From positions 1 to 8,916 of the forward strand of contig JAFRZQ010000384.1 in assembly GCA_017442465.1 (NCBI GenBank): a stretch of DNA of 8,916 nucleotides. Direction: 5' to 3'. A program made the position numbers and the translations under genes. This stretch comes from Anaerotignum sp. Its GTDB lineage: Bacteria; Bacillota; Clostridia; Lachnospirales; Anaerotignaceae. This document shows, in pieces, positions 1 to 6,557 of the stretch (position 1 is its first letter; each line of letters begins with the position of its first letter). The notes beneath the pieces were generated by a model that did not search any database, was not told where the DNA came from, and saw only the letters and a program-made list of their open reading frames with translations.

Positions 1-162
1 GCAGATGTACTGTATAATATGAATTTTGAGGTGATCGACAGACATGCACTGCATTCCTGGAAACTGGAATTTCCTCATCCGATCACGAAAGAGATGCTGT
101 TTTTTGAGCAGAAATTGCCGGAGGATATGAAAAGGATTCTCGGGATGCATGAACATATTTGA
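1..162 (+). CDS. RluA-family pseudouridine synthase, C-terminal end (partial)
   Basis: This is the last 53 codons of a gene that begins before the window, open in frame from base 1 to the TGA at 160-162. The segment RHALHSWKLEFPHPITKE, followed by QKLPEDMKRIL, matches the conserved C-terminal signature of RluA/YlyB/YhcT-type synthases (R-x-ALHA...F-HP...f-x-LP-x-DM). These enzymes isomerise uridine to pseudouridine in rRNA or tRNA in the cytoplasm. The catalytic Asp (in the HRLD motif) lies upstream and cannot be seen, so activity and the RNA target cannot be judged. The family call rests on this C-terminal signature alone. The next gene has its own promoter, so an operon with it is not needed. 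Confidence 0.8.
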   Translation, partial: ADVLYNMNFEVIDRHALHSWKLEFPHPITKEMLFFEQKLPEDMKRILGMHEHI

Positions 163-190
163 ACAGGTCGTTAGCCTGTAAGATTTACAG
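163..190 (+). other. Two overlapping, mutually exclusive small hairpins after the RluA-family gene
   Basis: ACAGG (163-167) pairs with CCTGT (175-179). Using part of the same bases, CTGTAA (176-181) pairs perfectly with TTACAG (185-190) around a GAT triloop. No U-tract follows, so this is not a standard intrinsic terminator. It may be a weak or Rho-assisted 3' end, or chance. Confidence 0.3.
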
Positions 191-220
191 AATATTCAAA
201 AAAACGTAAGAAAGCTGTTA

Positions 221-249
221 TTGTATCCGGACGACGCCTCTTTTATAAT
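221..249 (+). promoter_or_regulatory. Sigma-A promoter for the L,D-transpeptidase gene
   Basis: A TTGTAT -35 element (221-226) is separated by exactly 17 bases from a perfect TATAAT -10 element (244-249). Transcription would begin near 256. That leaves almost no leader for an ATG at 265 and so favours the starts at 304 or 310 for the gene downstream. Confidence 0.7.
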
Positions 250-309
250 ACAAAGTGAGAAGAAATGAAAAGCTCCATGCAAAAGAAAAAGGAAAAGAGG
301 CGTATGAAA

Positions 310-1245
310 ATGAAAAAGAAATTGATCGGATTTCTGGTTTTCTGCCTGTTGGTCTGCAGTCTTTCTGCAACTTCCTTTGCAGCAGAAAAGCCGTATTATA
401 TAACGGTGAATCTGACAGAGAATATCGTGACGGTATATGAAAAGGATACAACGGGAAAATATACGGTTCCTGTGAAGGCATTTTACTGCAGTGGCGGCGG
501 TTACACGCCGGAAGGCACTTTCCGTACGACCCAGAAGTATGACTGGAGGATCCTGTTTGGGGATGTATGGGGACAGTATGCAACCAGGATCACGGGACAT
601 ATCCTGTTCCATTCGGTGCCCTATTTTGAAAAGGATAAAAGCACCTTGGAATATGAAGAGTACAACAAGCTGGGTACAACGGCTTCTGCCGGCTGTATTC
701 GTCTGTGTGTGGCGGATGCGAAGTGGATCTACGACAACTGCCCTGTGGGTACAACAGTGAAAATGTATCGGGGGAAGGTCACAGAACCTTTACAGCCGGA
801 AACACCTAAAAAAATCGATACAACAGATCTTCTGCGACGTGGCTGGGACCCCACAGACCCGGATGTGAAAAATCCATGGAAAAAGGGGGAACTGCGGGAA
901 TTGACCCTGAAAACACCGAAGGCGGAACGCGGAATGAAGGCGTATTATGAAAAGGGAACATATTACCTGACAGCCCAGGATGCAAAGCAGATGTTTGCCC
1001 ATCTGGGGATCACGCTGATCCTTTCTGATGCGGAGGCACGTCTGGAAGAAGGAAAAATGATGATACGATATCAGAAAGAACTCCATGCCATGACCTGCCA
1101 TGTGGAAAATGGAGAGATATATTATAAAATGAGAGATCTGGCAGATCTGGTCGGAGCAGAGATGACATGGGAAGCTGCAAAGAAGGAAATCGGTATTTCC
1201 TATAATGGCAGAGAGATCATTGCTTCCAGAAATCTGACGGCGTAA
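310..1245 (+). CDS. Secreted L,D-transpeptidase (YkuD) with C-terminal copper-amine-oxidase-like domain
   Basis: An exported enzyme predicted to form or edit peptidoglycan cross-links (or attach proteins) through a Cys nucleophile, acting outside the membrane. From the ATG at 310 it has 311 residues. Residues 1-25 are a Sec signal peptide: KKK, a hydrophobic core, then SFAAEK. The YkuD domain spans about 28-160. It contains the upstream His101 in LFHSVPYF and the nucleophile Cys129 in SAGCIRL, where the usual SHGC motif has Ala in place of His, as in some Firmicute members. Residues about 215-311 resemble the copper amine oxidase N-terminal domain (KMRDLADLVGAEMTWE), a probable wall-binding or stalk module. 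Start choice: AGAGG at 296-300 is 9 bases before ATG 310. ATG 304 is in frame but too close. ATG 265 lies only about 9 bases from the predicted transcription start and its GAGAAG is badly spaced. Transcription comes from the promoter at 221-249. Confidence 0.85.
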   Translation: MKKKLIGFLVFCLLVCSLSATSFAAEKPYYITVNLTENIVTVYEKDTTGKYTVPVKAFYCSGGGYTPEGTFRTTQKYDWRILFGDVWGQYATRITGHILFHSVPYFEKDKSTLEYEEYNKLGTTASAGCIRLCVADAKWIYDNCPVGTTVKMYRGKVTEPLQPETPKKIDTTDLLRRGWDPTDPDVKNPWKKGELRELTLKTPKAERGMKAYYEKGTYYLTAQDAKQMFAHLGITLILSDAEARLEEGKMMIRYQKELHAMTCHVENGEIYYKMRDLADLVGAEMTWEAAKKEIGISYNGREIIASRNLTA

Positions 1246-1252
1246 AAGATAA

Positions 1253-1267
1253 GCCTTTCCGTAAGGC
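1253..1267 (+). other. Small hairpin after the L,D-transpeptidase gene
   Basis: GCCTT (1253-1257) and AAGGC (1263-1267) form a 5-bp stem seven bases after the stop codon. There is no U-run, so it is at best a weak terminator or a 3'-end stabiliser. Confidence 0.25.
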
Positions 1268-1286
1268 GTGTATTCGGTAGGAGAGA

Positions 1287-1315
1287 TTGCAATTTCGGAC
1301 GCTTTATGGTATGCT
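1287..1315 (+). promoter_or_regulatory. Extended -10 sigma-A promoter for the anchored envelope protein gene
   Basis: TTGCAA (1287-1292), a 17-base spacer, then TATGCT (1310-1315) preceded by TGG at 1307-1309, which gives an extended -10 (TGnTATGCT). It lies inside an upstream in-frame extension starting at GTG 1268, which argues against that start and for the ATG at 1346. Confidence 0.55.
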
Positions 1316-1345
1316 TTCAGCGTTGATATAGAAAGAGGGAGAATC

Positions 1346-2353
1346 ATGACGATCAAAAAACTGACAGTGATTGCAGCGGCAGGTGCAATTCTTCTGGCGG
1401 GGGCCATTGGCCTTTCCATGAATCTGACAAATCCAAACGAAATGGAAATGGAAGTGCCGGAAACGCATCAGGAGCTGGAACAGGAGGATACCTCCAAAAC
1501 GCTGAAAGATATGGAAAATATTCCTTTGTATTATGATGAAACAGAAAAGTTGTTGCTGCCCCTGCGTAATGTGATGGAGGGGCTGGGCGGTACAGTCACA
1601 TGGAATAAAGAAACGAAGATGACGGAAGTATCCTATCGCGGCAGAACATTGGTTTTGCGGGCGGGGGAAAAGGATGCGCTGCTGAACGGCTATGCAGTGA
1701 CCCTGCCGGAAGCGGCAGAGATCATCAATGGATGCCTTTATGCAGATGAAAAACTGATCTCCGCATACTATACTGGAGATGTGGATTTCAATGTGGAAAC
1801 CAGACATGTGACCCTGCAGGCAAAGGATAATACAACGCCTGTGGCAGCGAAGAAGGAAATCTCTGGCGAAAAAGGAGAAAGGGCATATACGATCGAAGTG
1901 CCTGTGATCATTGGTTTGAATGACAGTAAGTATGAGGCCAGCCTGAATGACAGAAATCTGCAGGAAATGCAGGCCTATGGCGATGCTTTCCTGGAGGAGG
2001 ACGGAGAAGGGCTGCTGCAGCTGAAGCTGTGCACAGGGTTGTGCAACAAACTGTTTGTTTCTCTGTGGTGGGAAGGAAGCAGCGGAGACAAGCCTGTGAA
2101 GCTGGCAGAGAATATCGATCTGCTGAGCCAGAAAACAGTGACACTGGCGGATATGCTTAGTGAAACATCTCTGGAAAAAGTAAGATCGGCGGCAGGAGAA
2201 GGCTGGACAGAGGATCGTTTCTGCCTGACGGCAGAGGGCGGTCTGGTGCTTTTGAAGGGCAGCAATGAAAACAGCCAGAATCTGTATTACTGGACAACAG
2301 AAGGAGAACAGCCTGAGTGGAAGTCTTCTTATCAGGCAGCATTCTCCAATTAA
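1346..2353 (+). CDS. Membrane-anchored copper-amine-oxidase-like domain protein, possible DUF3298-like C-terminus
   Basis: A 335-residue exported protein of unknown function. Residues 1-25 form a signal anchor (MTIKKL, then an Ala/Leu/Ile-rich stretch) with no lipobox and no obvious signal peptidase site, so it is probably tethered with the rest outside the cell. About residues 53-150 match the copper amine oxidase N-terminal domain: LLLPLRNVMEGLGGTVTW, then VSYRGRTLVL and a second half ending in VTLQ. The remainder (YTIEVPVIIGLND..., TVTLADML, FCLTAEGGLVLL) loosely resembles the DUF3298 fold of RsiV and PdaC, which in RsiV binds lysozyme. That part is tentative. The start at ATG 1346 has AGAGGGAG seven or fewer bases upstream, and the predicted promoter at 1287-1315 excludes the in-frame GTG at 1268. 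Sharing a domain type with its upstream neighbour suggests a common cell-wall role. A strong terminator ends the unit. Confidence 0.75.
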   Translation: MTIKKLTVIAAAGAILLAGAIGLSMNLTNPNEMEMEVPETHQELEQEDTSKTLKDMENIPLYYDETEKLLLPLRNVMEGLGGTVTWNKETKMTEVSYRGRTLVLRAGEKDALLNGYAVTLPEAAEIINGCLYADEKLISAYYTGDVDFNVETRHVTLQAKDNTTPVAAKKEISGEKGERAYTIEVPVIIGLNDSKYEASLNDRNLQEMQAYGDAFLEEDGEGLLQLKLCTGLCNKLFVSLWWEGSSGDKPVKLAENIDLLSQKTVTLADMLSETSLEKVRSAAGEGWTEDRFCLTAEGGLVLLKGSNENSQNLYYWTTEGEQPEWKSSYQAAFSN

Positions 2354-2370
2354 ACAAAAGGAAATCTTGA

Positions 2371-2409
2371 AAAGAGAGTCGGGAGTGTAATGACCGGCTC
2401 TCTTTTTTT
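2371..2409 (+). terminator. Rho-independent terminator after the anchored envelope protein gene
   Basis: GAGAGTCGG (2374-2382) pairs with CCGGCTCTC (2394-2402) through one G-U pair. The stem is extended by AAA/TTT pairs and is followed by seven T residues (2403-2409). It starts 18 bases past the stop codon. Confidence 0.9.
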
Positions 2410-2663
2410 CGGAAAATGGAGGAAATGTACATGTCTGCAGTACAAAAATCCTGTTGCGACAGGATATATAAACACTGTATACATCATGTTTGTTTTTAGA
2501 TTAACGAAGTATTTTTGGATATAAAAATAAAAGCATCTGCTTGAGATACAGCACATGGCCTTGTCAGACAATAAAATAAATAGGATTCTGCAAAATGACA
2601 AAAAAATGCATAAAAATAGTTATAAAAACATTCGTATGCTAGATATATATACTAAAAGGCATT
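2410..2663. other. AT-rich gene-free stretch upstream of the PFOR control region
   Basis: No credible gene is seen on either strand: the minus-strand frames here lack a ribosome binding site and family resemblance. It contains a perfect 7-bp hairpin, ATCCTGT (2448-2454) with ACAGGAT (2459-2465) around a TGCG loop. It also has a TGTAC/GTACA inverted repeat (2426-2444), the palindrome TGTATACA (2476-2483), and a degenerate Rex-like site at 2490-2507. TATACT at 2648-2653 could be a -10 element, but no acceptable -35 lies upstream of it. Confidence 0.5.
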
Positions 2664-2681
2664 TTGTTAGAAACATAACAA
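2664..2681. promoter_or_regulatory. Rex operator (ROP site) upstream of the PFOR gene
   Basis: The sequence TTGTTAGAAACATAACAA differs from the clostridial Rex consensus (TTGTTAA-N4-TTAACAA) only at the two innermost bases and contains a perfect TTGTTA/TAACAA dyad. Rex is a repressor that releases DNA when NADH/NAD+ rises and is known to control fermentation genes, PFOR among them, in Clostridia. The box ends 19 bases before the -35 element, with its centre near -63 of the predicted start. That is further upstream than a simple roadblock repressor site, so either another promoter overlaps it or the mode of control differs. Confidence 0.7.
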
Positions 2682-2700
2682 CCCAATTTTCATTTTGCTG

Positions 2701-2729
2701 TTGAAAAGATTTTGACTTGCCTGTATAAT
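2701..2729 (+). promoter_or_regulatory. nifJ: Sigma-A promoter for the PFOR gene
   Basis: TTGAAA (2701-2706), a 17-base spacer, then a perfect TATAAT (2724-2729). Predicted transcription start is near 2736, giving a leader of about 170 bases. An additional TTGACT (2712-2717) has only a poor -10 at the right distance. Confidence 0.7.
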
Positions 2730-2748
2730 AATCATGTAAAAATTCCTG

Positions 2749-2866
2749 TTTCCCTTGGAAATAAGTATGAAATTGTTGTATGACAACGAGTTTGATAAAA
2801 AATTTTCCATAACATGGAACTGGAATAGGACGTCATTTTTTGTGGCGGCCCAAAGGGGATTTCCCC
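2749..2866 (+). other. PFOR mRNA leader with a run of short perfect hairpins
   Basis: Four small inverted repeats follow each other in the predicted 5' untranslated region. They are TTTCC-CTT-GGAAA (2749-2761), GTTGT-ATG-ACAAC (2775-2787), TTCCAT-AAC-ATGGAA (2805-2819) and GGGG-ATTT-CCCC (2855-2866). The first three have exactly three-base loops. No known riboswitch core is recognised and no U-tract follows. They may stabilise a highly expressed mRNA or bind a regulator. The last one ends 25 bases before the AAGGAGG ribosome binding site (2892-2898). Confidence 0.4.
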
Positions 2867-2907
2867 AAAAACAAAAAATTCTCTATTATTAAAGGAGGAG
2901 AAAAATT

Positions 2908-5900
2908 ATGGCTAAAGTTATGAAAACTATGGATGGTAACGAAGCTGCTGCATATGCTTCCTATGCGTTTACAGAAGTAGCAGGTATCTTCCCCATCACA
3001 CCTTCCTCTCCCATGGCTGAAAAAACAGACGACTGGGCAGCGAATGGTAAAAAGAACCTGTTTGGTCAGGAAGTAAAAGTTGTTGAAATGCAGTCCGAAG
3101 CAGGTGCTGCAGGTACAGTTCACGGCTCTCTGGCAGCTGGTGCGCTGACAACAACATATACAGCATCTCAGGGTCTCTTGCTGATGATCCCTAATATGTA
3201 CAAAATCGCAGGCGAACTGCTGCCTGGCGTATTCCATGTAACAGCACGTGCGCTGGCTGCACATGCTCTGTCCATCTTCGGTGACCATTCCGACGTTATG
3301 GCTTGCCGTCAGACAGGTTTCGCAATGCTGGTTTCCAACTCCGTACAGGAAGTTATGGATCTGGGCTGCGTAGCACATCTGTCCGCAATCAAAGGCCGTG
3401 TTCCTTTCCTGCACTTCTTCGATGGTTTCCGTACATCCCACGAAATCCAGAAGATCGAATGCATGGACTATGAAGAACTGGCTAAGATCATCGATATGGA
3501 TGCGGTTAACACATTCAAGAGAAATGCACTGAACCCTGAACATCCCGTGATCAGAGGTACAGCACAGAACCCCGATATCTACTTCCAGGGCCGTGAAGCA
3601 GCAAACAAATTCTATGATGCTCTGCCCGCAGTAGTAGAAGAATACATGGGCGAAATTTCCAGAATCACAGGCAGAGATTACAGACTGTTCAACTACTACG
3701 GTGCTCCCGATGCTGACAGAGTGATCGTTGCTATGGGTTCCGCTTGTGAAGCAATCGAAGAAACAATCGACTACCTGACAGCAAAAGGCGAAAAAGTTGG
3801 TCTGGTAAAAGTACACCTGTTCCGTCCTTTCGTAGCTTCCAAACTGCTGGAAGTAATCCCTAAAACAGCGAAGAAGATCGCAGTTCTGGACAGAACAAAA
3901 GAACCCGGTGCTCAGGGCGAACCTCTGTACATGGACGTATGTACAGCAATGTTCGAAGCTGAAGAAGCTCCCGTAGTCGTAGGCGGCCGTTATGGTCTGG
4001 GTTCCAAAGACGTAACTCCTGCACAGTTCCTGGCAGTATACGCTAACCTGACTCTGGATAAACCCAAAAACCACTTCACACTGGGTATCGTTGATGACGT
4101 TACAAACACTTCCCTGGAAGTTGGCGAAGAAGTTAACGTTACAGGCAACGATGGCACAATCTCCTGCAAATTCTGGGGTCTGGGCGCTGACGGTACAGTA
4201 GGTGCAAACAAGAACTCCATCAAGATCATCGGTGACCATACTGACAAATATGCGCAGGCATACTTCAGCTATGACTCCAAAAAATCCGGTGGTATCACTC
4301 AGTCCCACCTGCGTTTCGGTGACACACCCATCAGATCTACATACCTGGTAAAAACAGCTGACTTCGTAGCTTGTCACAAACAGGAATATGTAAACCTGTA
4401 TGATATGGTTACTGAACTGAACGAAGGCGGTACATTCCTGCTGAACACAGAATGGACAGTAGAAGAACTGGATGAAAAACTGCCCGCTAAACTGAAAAAA
4501 CAGCTGGCTGCTAAGAAAGCAAACTTCTACATCATCAATGGTACAGCGATCGCTAACGAAATCGGTCTGGGCAACAGAATCAACACAGTTCTGCAGGCTG
4601 CATTCTTCAAACTGGCGAACATCATCCCCATTGAACAGGCTGTTGAATACATGAAAGCAGCGATCACAAAATCCTACGGCAAAAAAGGTGACACAATCCT
4701 GAACATGAACTATGCTGCTGTTGACCGTGGTGTAGACGGTGCTGTTAAGGTTGAAATCCCTGCTGCATGGGCTGACGCTGTTGATACAGCAGCAGCAACA
4801 GAAAGAAAGAAAACAGACTTTGTAAAAGCTGTTGTAGATCCTATGAACGCACAGGAAGGCGACAAACTGCCCGTATCCGCATTCGCCGGCAGAGAAGATG
4901 GTCACTTCCCTTGCGGTACAGCTGCTTACGAAAAACGTGGCGTAGCTGTAAACGTACCCGAATGGCTGGCTGACAACTGTATCCAGTGTAACCAGTGTTC
5001 TTATGTATGTCCTCATGCTGCAATCAGACCCGTTCTGGTAACAGATGAAGAACTGGCAAAAGCTCCCGAAGCATTCAAAGCTGTTGACGCAAAAGGCGGC
5101 GCAGCATTTGCTGGCTACAAATACAGAATGCAGGTTTCCGCTCTCGACTGTCTGGGCTGCGGTTCCTGTGCAGAAGTATGTCCCGCTCCTAACAAAGCTC
5201 TGGTTATGAAACCTCTGGCAACTCAGGAAGCTGAAGTTGCTAACTGGGACTTCATGATCGACGAAGTTGCTCCTAAGGCTAACCCTATGGGCAAAGCTTC
5301 CGTAAAAGGCTCTCAGTTCGAACAGCCTCTGCTGGAATTCTCCGGCGCATGTGCAGGCTGTGGCGAAACACCTTATGCAAAACTGGTAACACAGCTGTTT
5401 GGTGACAGAATGTACGTTGCAAACGCAACAGGCTGCTCCTCCATCTGGGGTGGTTCCGCACCTTCTATGCCTTACACAGTAAATAAAGACGGCCGTGGTC
5501 CCGCATGGGCAAACTCCCTGTTCGAAGACAACGCAGAATATGGTCTGGGTATGGCTTCCGCTGTAAAACAGATGAGAGCAGGCCTGAAAGATAAACTGGA
5601 AAACCTGAAATCTATCGATGCTTCTGTTGCAGGCGTTGTAGATGCTTGGGTAGAAACAATGTTCGACGGCGAAAAATCCAGAGAAGCATCCGATGCTCTG
5701 GTAGCTGCACTGGAAGGCTATGCTGGCACAGATGCAGAAGCGAAAAACATCGTTTCCTATGTACTGCAGAACCAGGATCAGCTGGTGAAAAAATCCCAGT
5801 GGATCTTCGGTGGTGACGGCTGGGCTTACGATATCGGCTACGGCGGTCTGGACCACGTACTGGCTTCCGGTGAAGATGTAAACGTTCTGGTATTCGATAC

Positions 5901-6438
5901 AGAAGTTTACTCCAACACAGGCGGTCAGGCATCCAAAGCTACTCCCGTTGGTGCAGTTGCACAGTTCGCTGCATCCGGTAAGAGAGTGAAGAAAAAAGAC
6001 CTGGGTATGATGGCTATGAGCTATGGCTATGTATACGTTGCACAGGTTGCTATGGGCGCAGATAAGAACCAGCTGGTAAAAGCTCTGGTAGAAGCTGAAA
6101 AATACCATGGTCCTTCCCTGATCATCGCTTACGCTCCTTGTATCAACCACGGCCTGAAAGGCGGCATGGCTGGTGCTCAGAACGAAATCAAACGTGCAGT
6201 GGAAGCAGGTTACTGGCATATGTACAGATTCAACCCTGAACTGAAAGAAGCAGGTCAGAATCCTTTCACACTGGACTCCAAAGAACCTACAGCATCCTTC
6301 AGAGACTTCCTGCTGAGCGAAGTTCGTTACTCCGCACTGCAGAGAACATTCCCTGAAATCGCTGAAGAACTGTTCGTAGAAACAGAAAAGAACGCAAAAG
6401 ACAGACTGGAAAGCTACAAAAAACTGGCTCAGGGTTAA
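2908..6438 (+). CDS. nifJ: Pyruvate:ferredoxin (flavodoxin) oxidoreductase, single-chain
   Basis: Oxidatively decarboxylates pyruvate with CoA to acetyl-CoA and CO2, reducing ferredoxin or flavodoxin, in the cytoplasm. It is the hub of pyruvate fermentation. The 1176 residues are the usual length for the homodimeric enzyme. The substrate-site residues line up with Desulfovibrio africanus PFOR at the same numbers: Thr31 (FPITPSSP), Glu64 (QSEAGA) and Arg114 (TARAL). The pyruvate-binding and CoA-binding domains occupy roughly 1-410 and the gamma-type domain (WGLGADGTVGANK) about 420-630. A two-[4Fe-4S] ferredoxin domain has Cys691/694/697/701 and Cys748/751/754/758. The thiamine diphosphate domain (about 810-1176) has proximal-cluster ligands Cys815, 818, 843 and 1078 and the GDG motif at 969-971. 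The start has AAGGAGG nine bases upstream. Codon choice is extreme (no TTA, CTA or TCA), as expected for very high expression. Promoter, Rex box and terminators on both sides suggest a single-gene unit. Confidence 0.98.
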   Translation: MAKVMKTMDGNEAAAYASYAFTEVAGIFPITPSSPMAEKTDDWAANGKKNLFGQEVKVVEMQSEAGAAGTVHGSLAAGALTTTYTASQGLLLMIPNMYKIAGELLPGVFHVTARALAAHALSIFGDHSDVMACRQTGFAMLVSNSVQEVMDLGCVAHLSAIKGRVPFLHFFDGFRTSHEIQKIECMDYEELAKIIDMDAVNTFKRNALNPEHPVIRGTAQNPDIYFQGREAANKFYDALPAVVEEYMGEISRITGRDYRLFNYYGAPDADRVIVAMGSACEAIEETIDYLTAKGEKVGLVKVHLFRPFVASKLLEVIPKTAKKIAVLDRTKEPGAQGEPLYMDVCTAMFEAEEAPVVVGGRYGLGSKDVTPAQFLAVYANLTLDKPKNHFTLGIVDDVTNTSLEVGEEVNVTGNDGTISCKFWGLGADGTVGANKNSIKIIGDHTDKYAQAYFSYDSKKSGGITQSHLRFGDTPIRSTYLVKTADFVACHKQEYVNLYDMVTELNEGGTFLLNTEWTVEELDEKLPAKLKKQLAAKKANFYIINGTAIANEIGLGNRINTVLQAAFFKLANIIPIEQAVEYMKAAITKSYGKKGDTILNMNYAAVDRGVDGAVKVEIPAAWADAVDTAAATERKKTDFVKAVVDPMNAQEGDKLPVSAFAGREDGHFPCGTAAYEKRGVAVNVPEWLADNCIQCNQCSYVCPHAAIRPVLVTDEELAKAPEAFKAVDAKGGAAFAGYKYRMQVSALDCLGCGSCAEVCPAPNKALVMKPLATQEAEVANWDFMIDEVAPKANPMGKASVKGSQFEQPLLEFSGACAGCGETPYAKLVTQLFGDRMYVANATGCSSIWGGSAPSMPYTVNKDGRGPAWANSLFEDNAEYGLGMASAVKQMRAGLKDKLENLKSIDASVAGVVDAWVETMFDGEKSREASDALVAALEGYAGTDAEAKNIVSYVLQNQDQLVKKSQWIFGGDGWAYDIGYGGLDHVLASGEDVNVLVFDTEVYSNTGGQASKATPVGAVAQFAASGKRVKKKDLGMMAMSYGYVYVAQVAMGADKNQLVKALVEAEKYHGPSLIIAYAPCINHGLKGGMAGAQNEIKRAVEAGYWHMYRFNPELKEAGQNPFTLDSKEPTASFRDFLLSEVRYSALQRTFPEIAEELFVETEKNAKDRLESYKKLAQG

Positions 6439-6459
6439 TCTTTAGGCGGCTCTAAACTT

Positions 6460-6500
6460 CAATAAAAAGGCGGGACCTTCGGGTCCCGCTTATTTTATTG
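6460..6500 (+). terminator. Rho-independent terminator after the PFOR gene
   Basis: GCGGGACC (6470-6477) and GGTCCCGC (6482-6489) form an 8-bp stem closed by the very stable UUCG tetraloop, with the T-rich TTATTTTATT after it. Flanking CAATAAAA (6460-6467) and TTTTATTG (6493-6500) are also complementary, so the helix can extend to about 18 pairs with one bulged A. The symmetry could allow termination from either side. Confidence 0.93.
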
Positions 6501-6526
6501 AAAAAAATATCGTTTCATGTTACGAT
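6498..6526 (+). promoter_or_regulatory. Extended -10 promoter of the barnase/barstar/lipoprotein operon
   Basis: TTGAAA (6498-6503) is 17 bases from TACGAT (6521-6526), which is preceded by TGT (6518-6520), an extended -10. Its first three bases are the last three of the PFOR terminator stem. Predicted start is near 6533, leaving a leader of about 25 bases before the toxin gene. Confidence 0.6.
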
Positions 6527-6557
6527 AATTCCAGAATTTGTTTTTGAGGAGGAATGT

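Noticed and set aside
265..309. Upstream ATG (265) as start of the L,D-transpeptidase
   Set aside because: It lies about nine bases after the predicted transcription start, its GAGAAG is only two bases away, and it would put a long charged stretch before the signal peptide.
1268..1345. GTG start extending the anchored envelope protein by 26 residues
   Set aside because: The extension contains the predicted promoter and has no good ribosome binding site. ATG 1346 has both a binding site and a proper signal anchor.
790..1807. Minus-strand frames of 209 and 167 codons over the envelope genes
   Set aside because: They are shadows of two recognised + strand genes, with no ribosome binding site and atypical composition.
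2350..2601. 83-codon minus-strand frame in the PFOR upstream region
   Set aside because: It overlaps a clear + strand terminator and has no ribosome binding site or recognisable product.
2775..2787. GTTGT/ACAAC repeat as a third Rex site
   Set aside because: The spacing between the TTGT and ACAA halves is 6 bases rather than the 10 required for Rex, so it is better seen as a small hairpin.
2833..6219. 1128-codon open frame on the minus strand
   Set aside because: It lies codon-for-codon opposite PFOR and is open only because PFOR avoids TTA, CTA and TCA. The translation is rich in Cys and Phe with no family resemblance.
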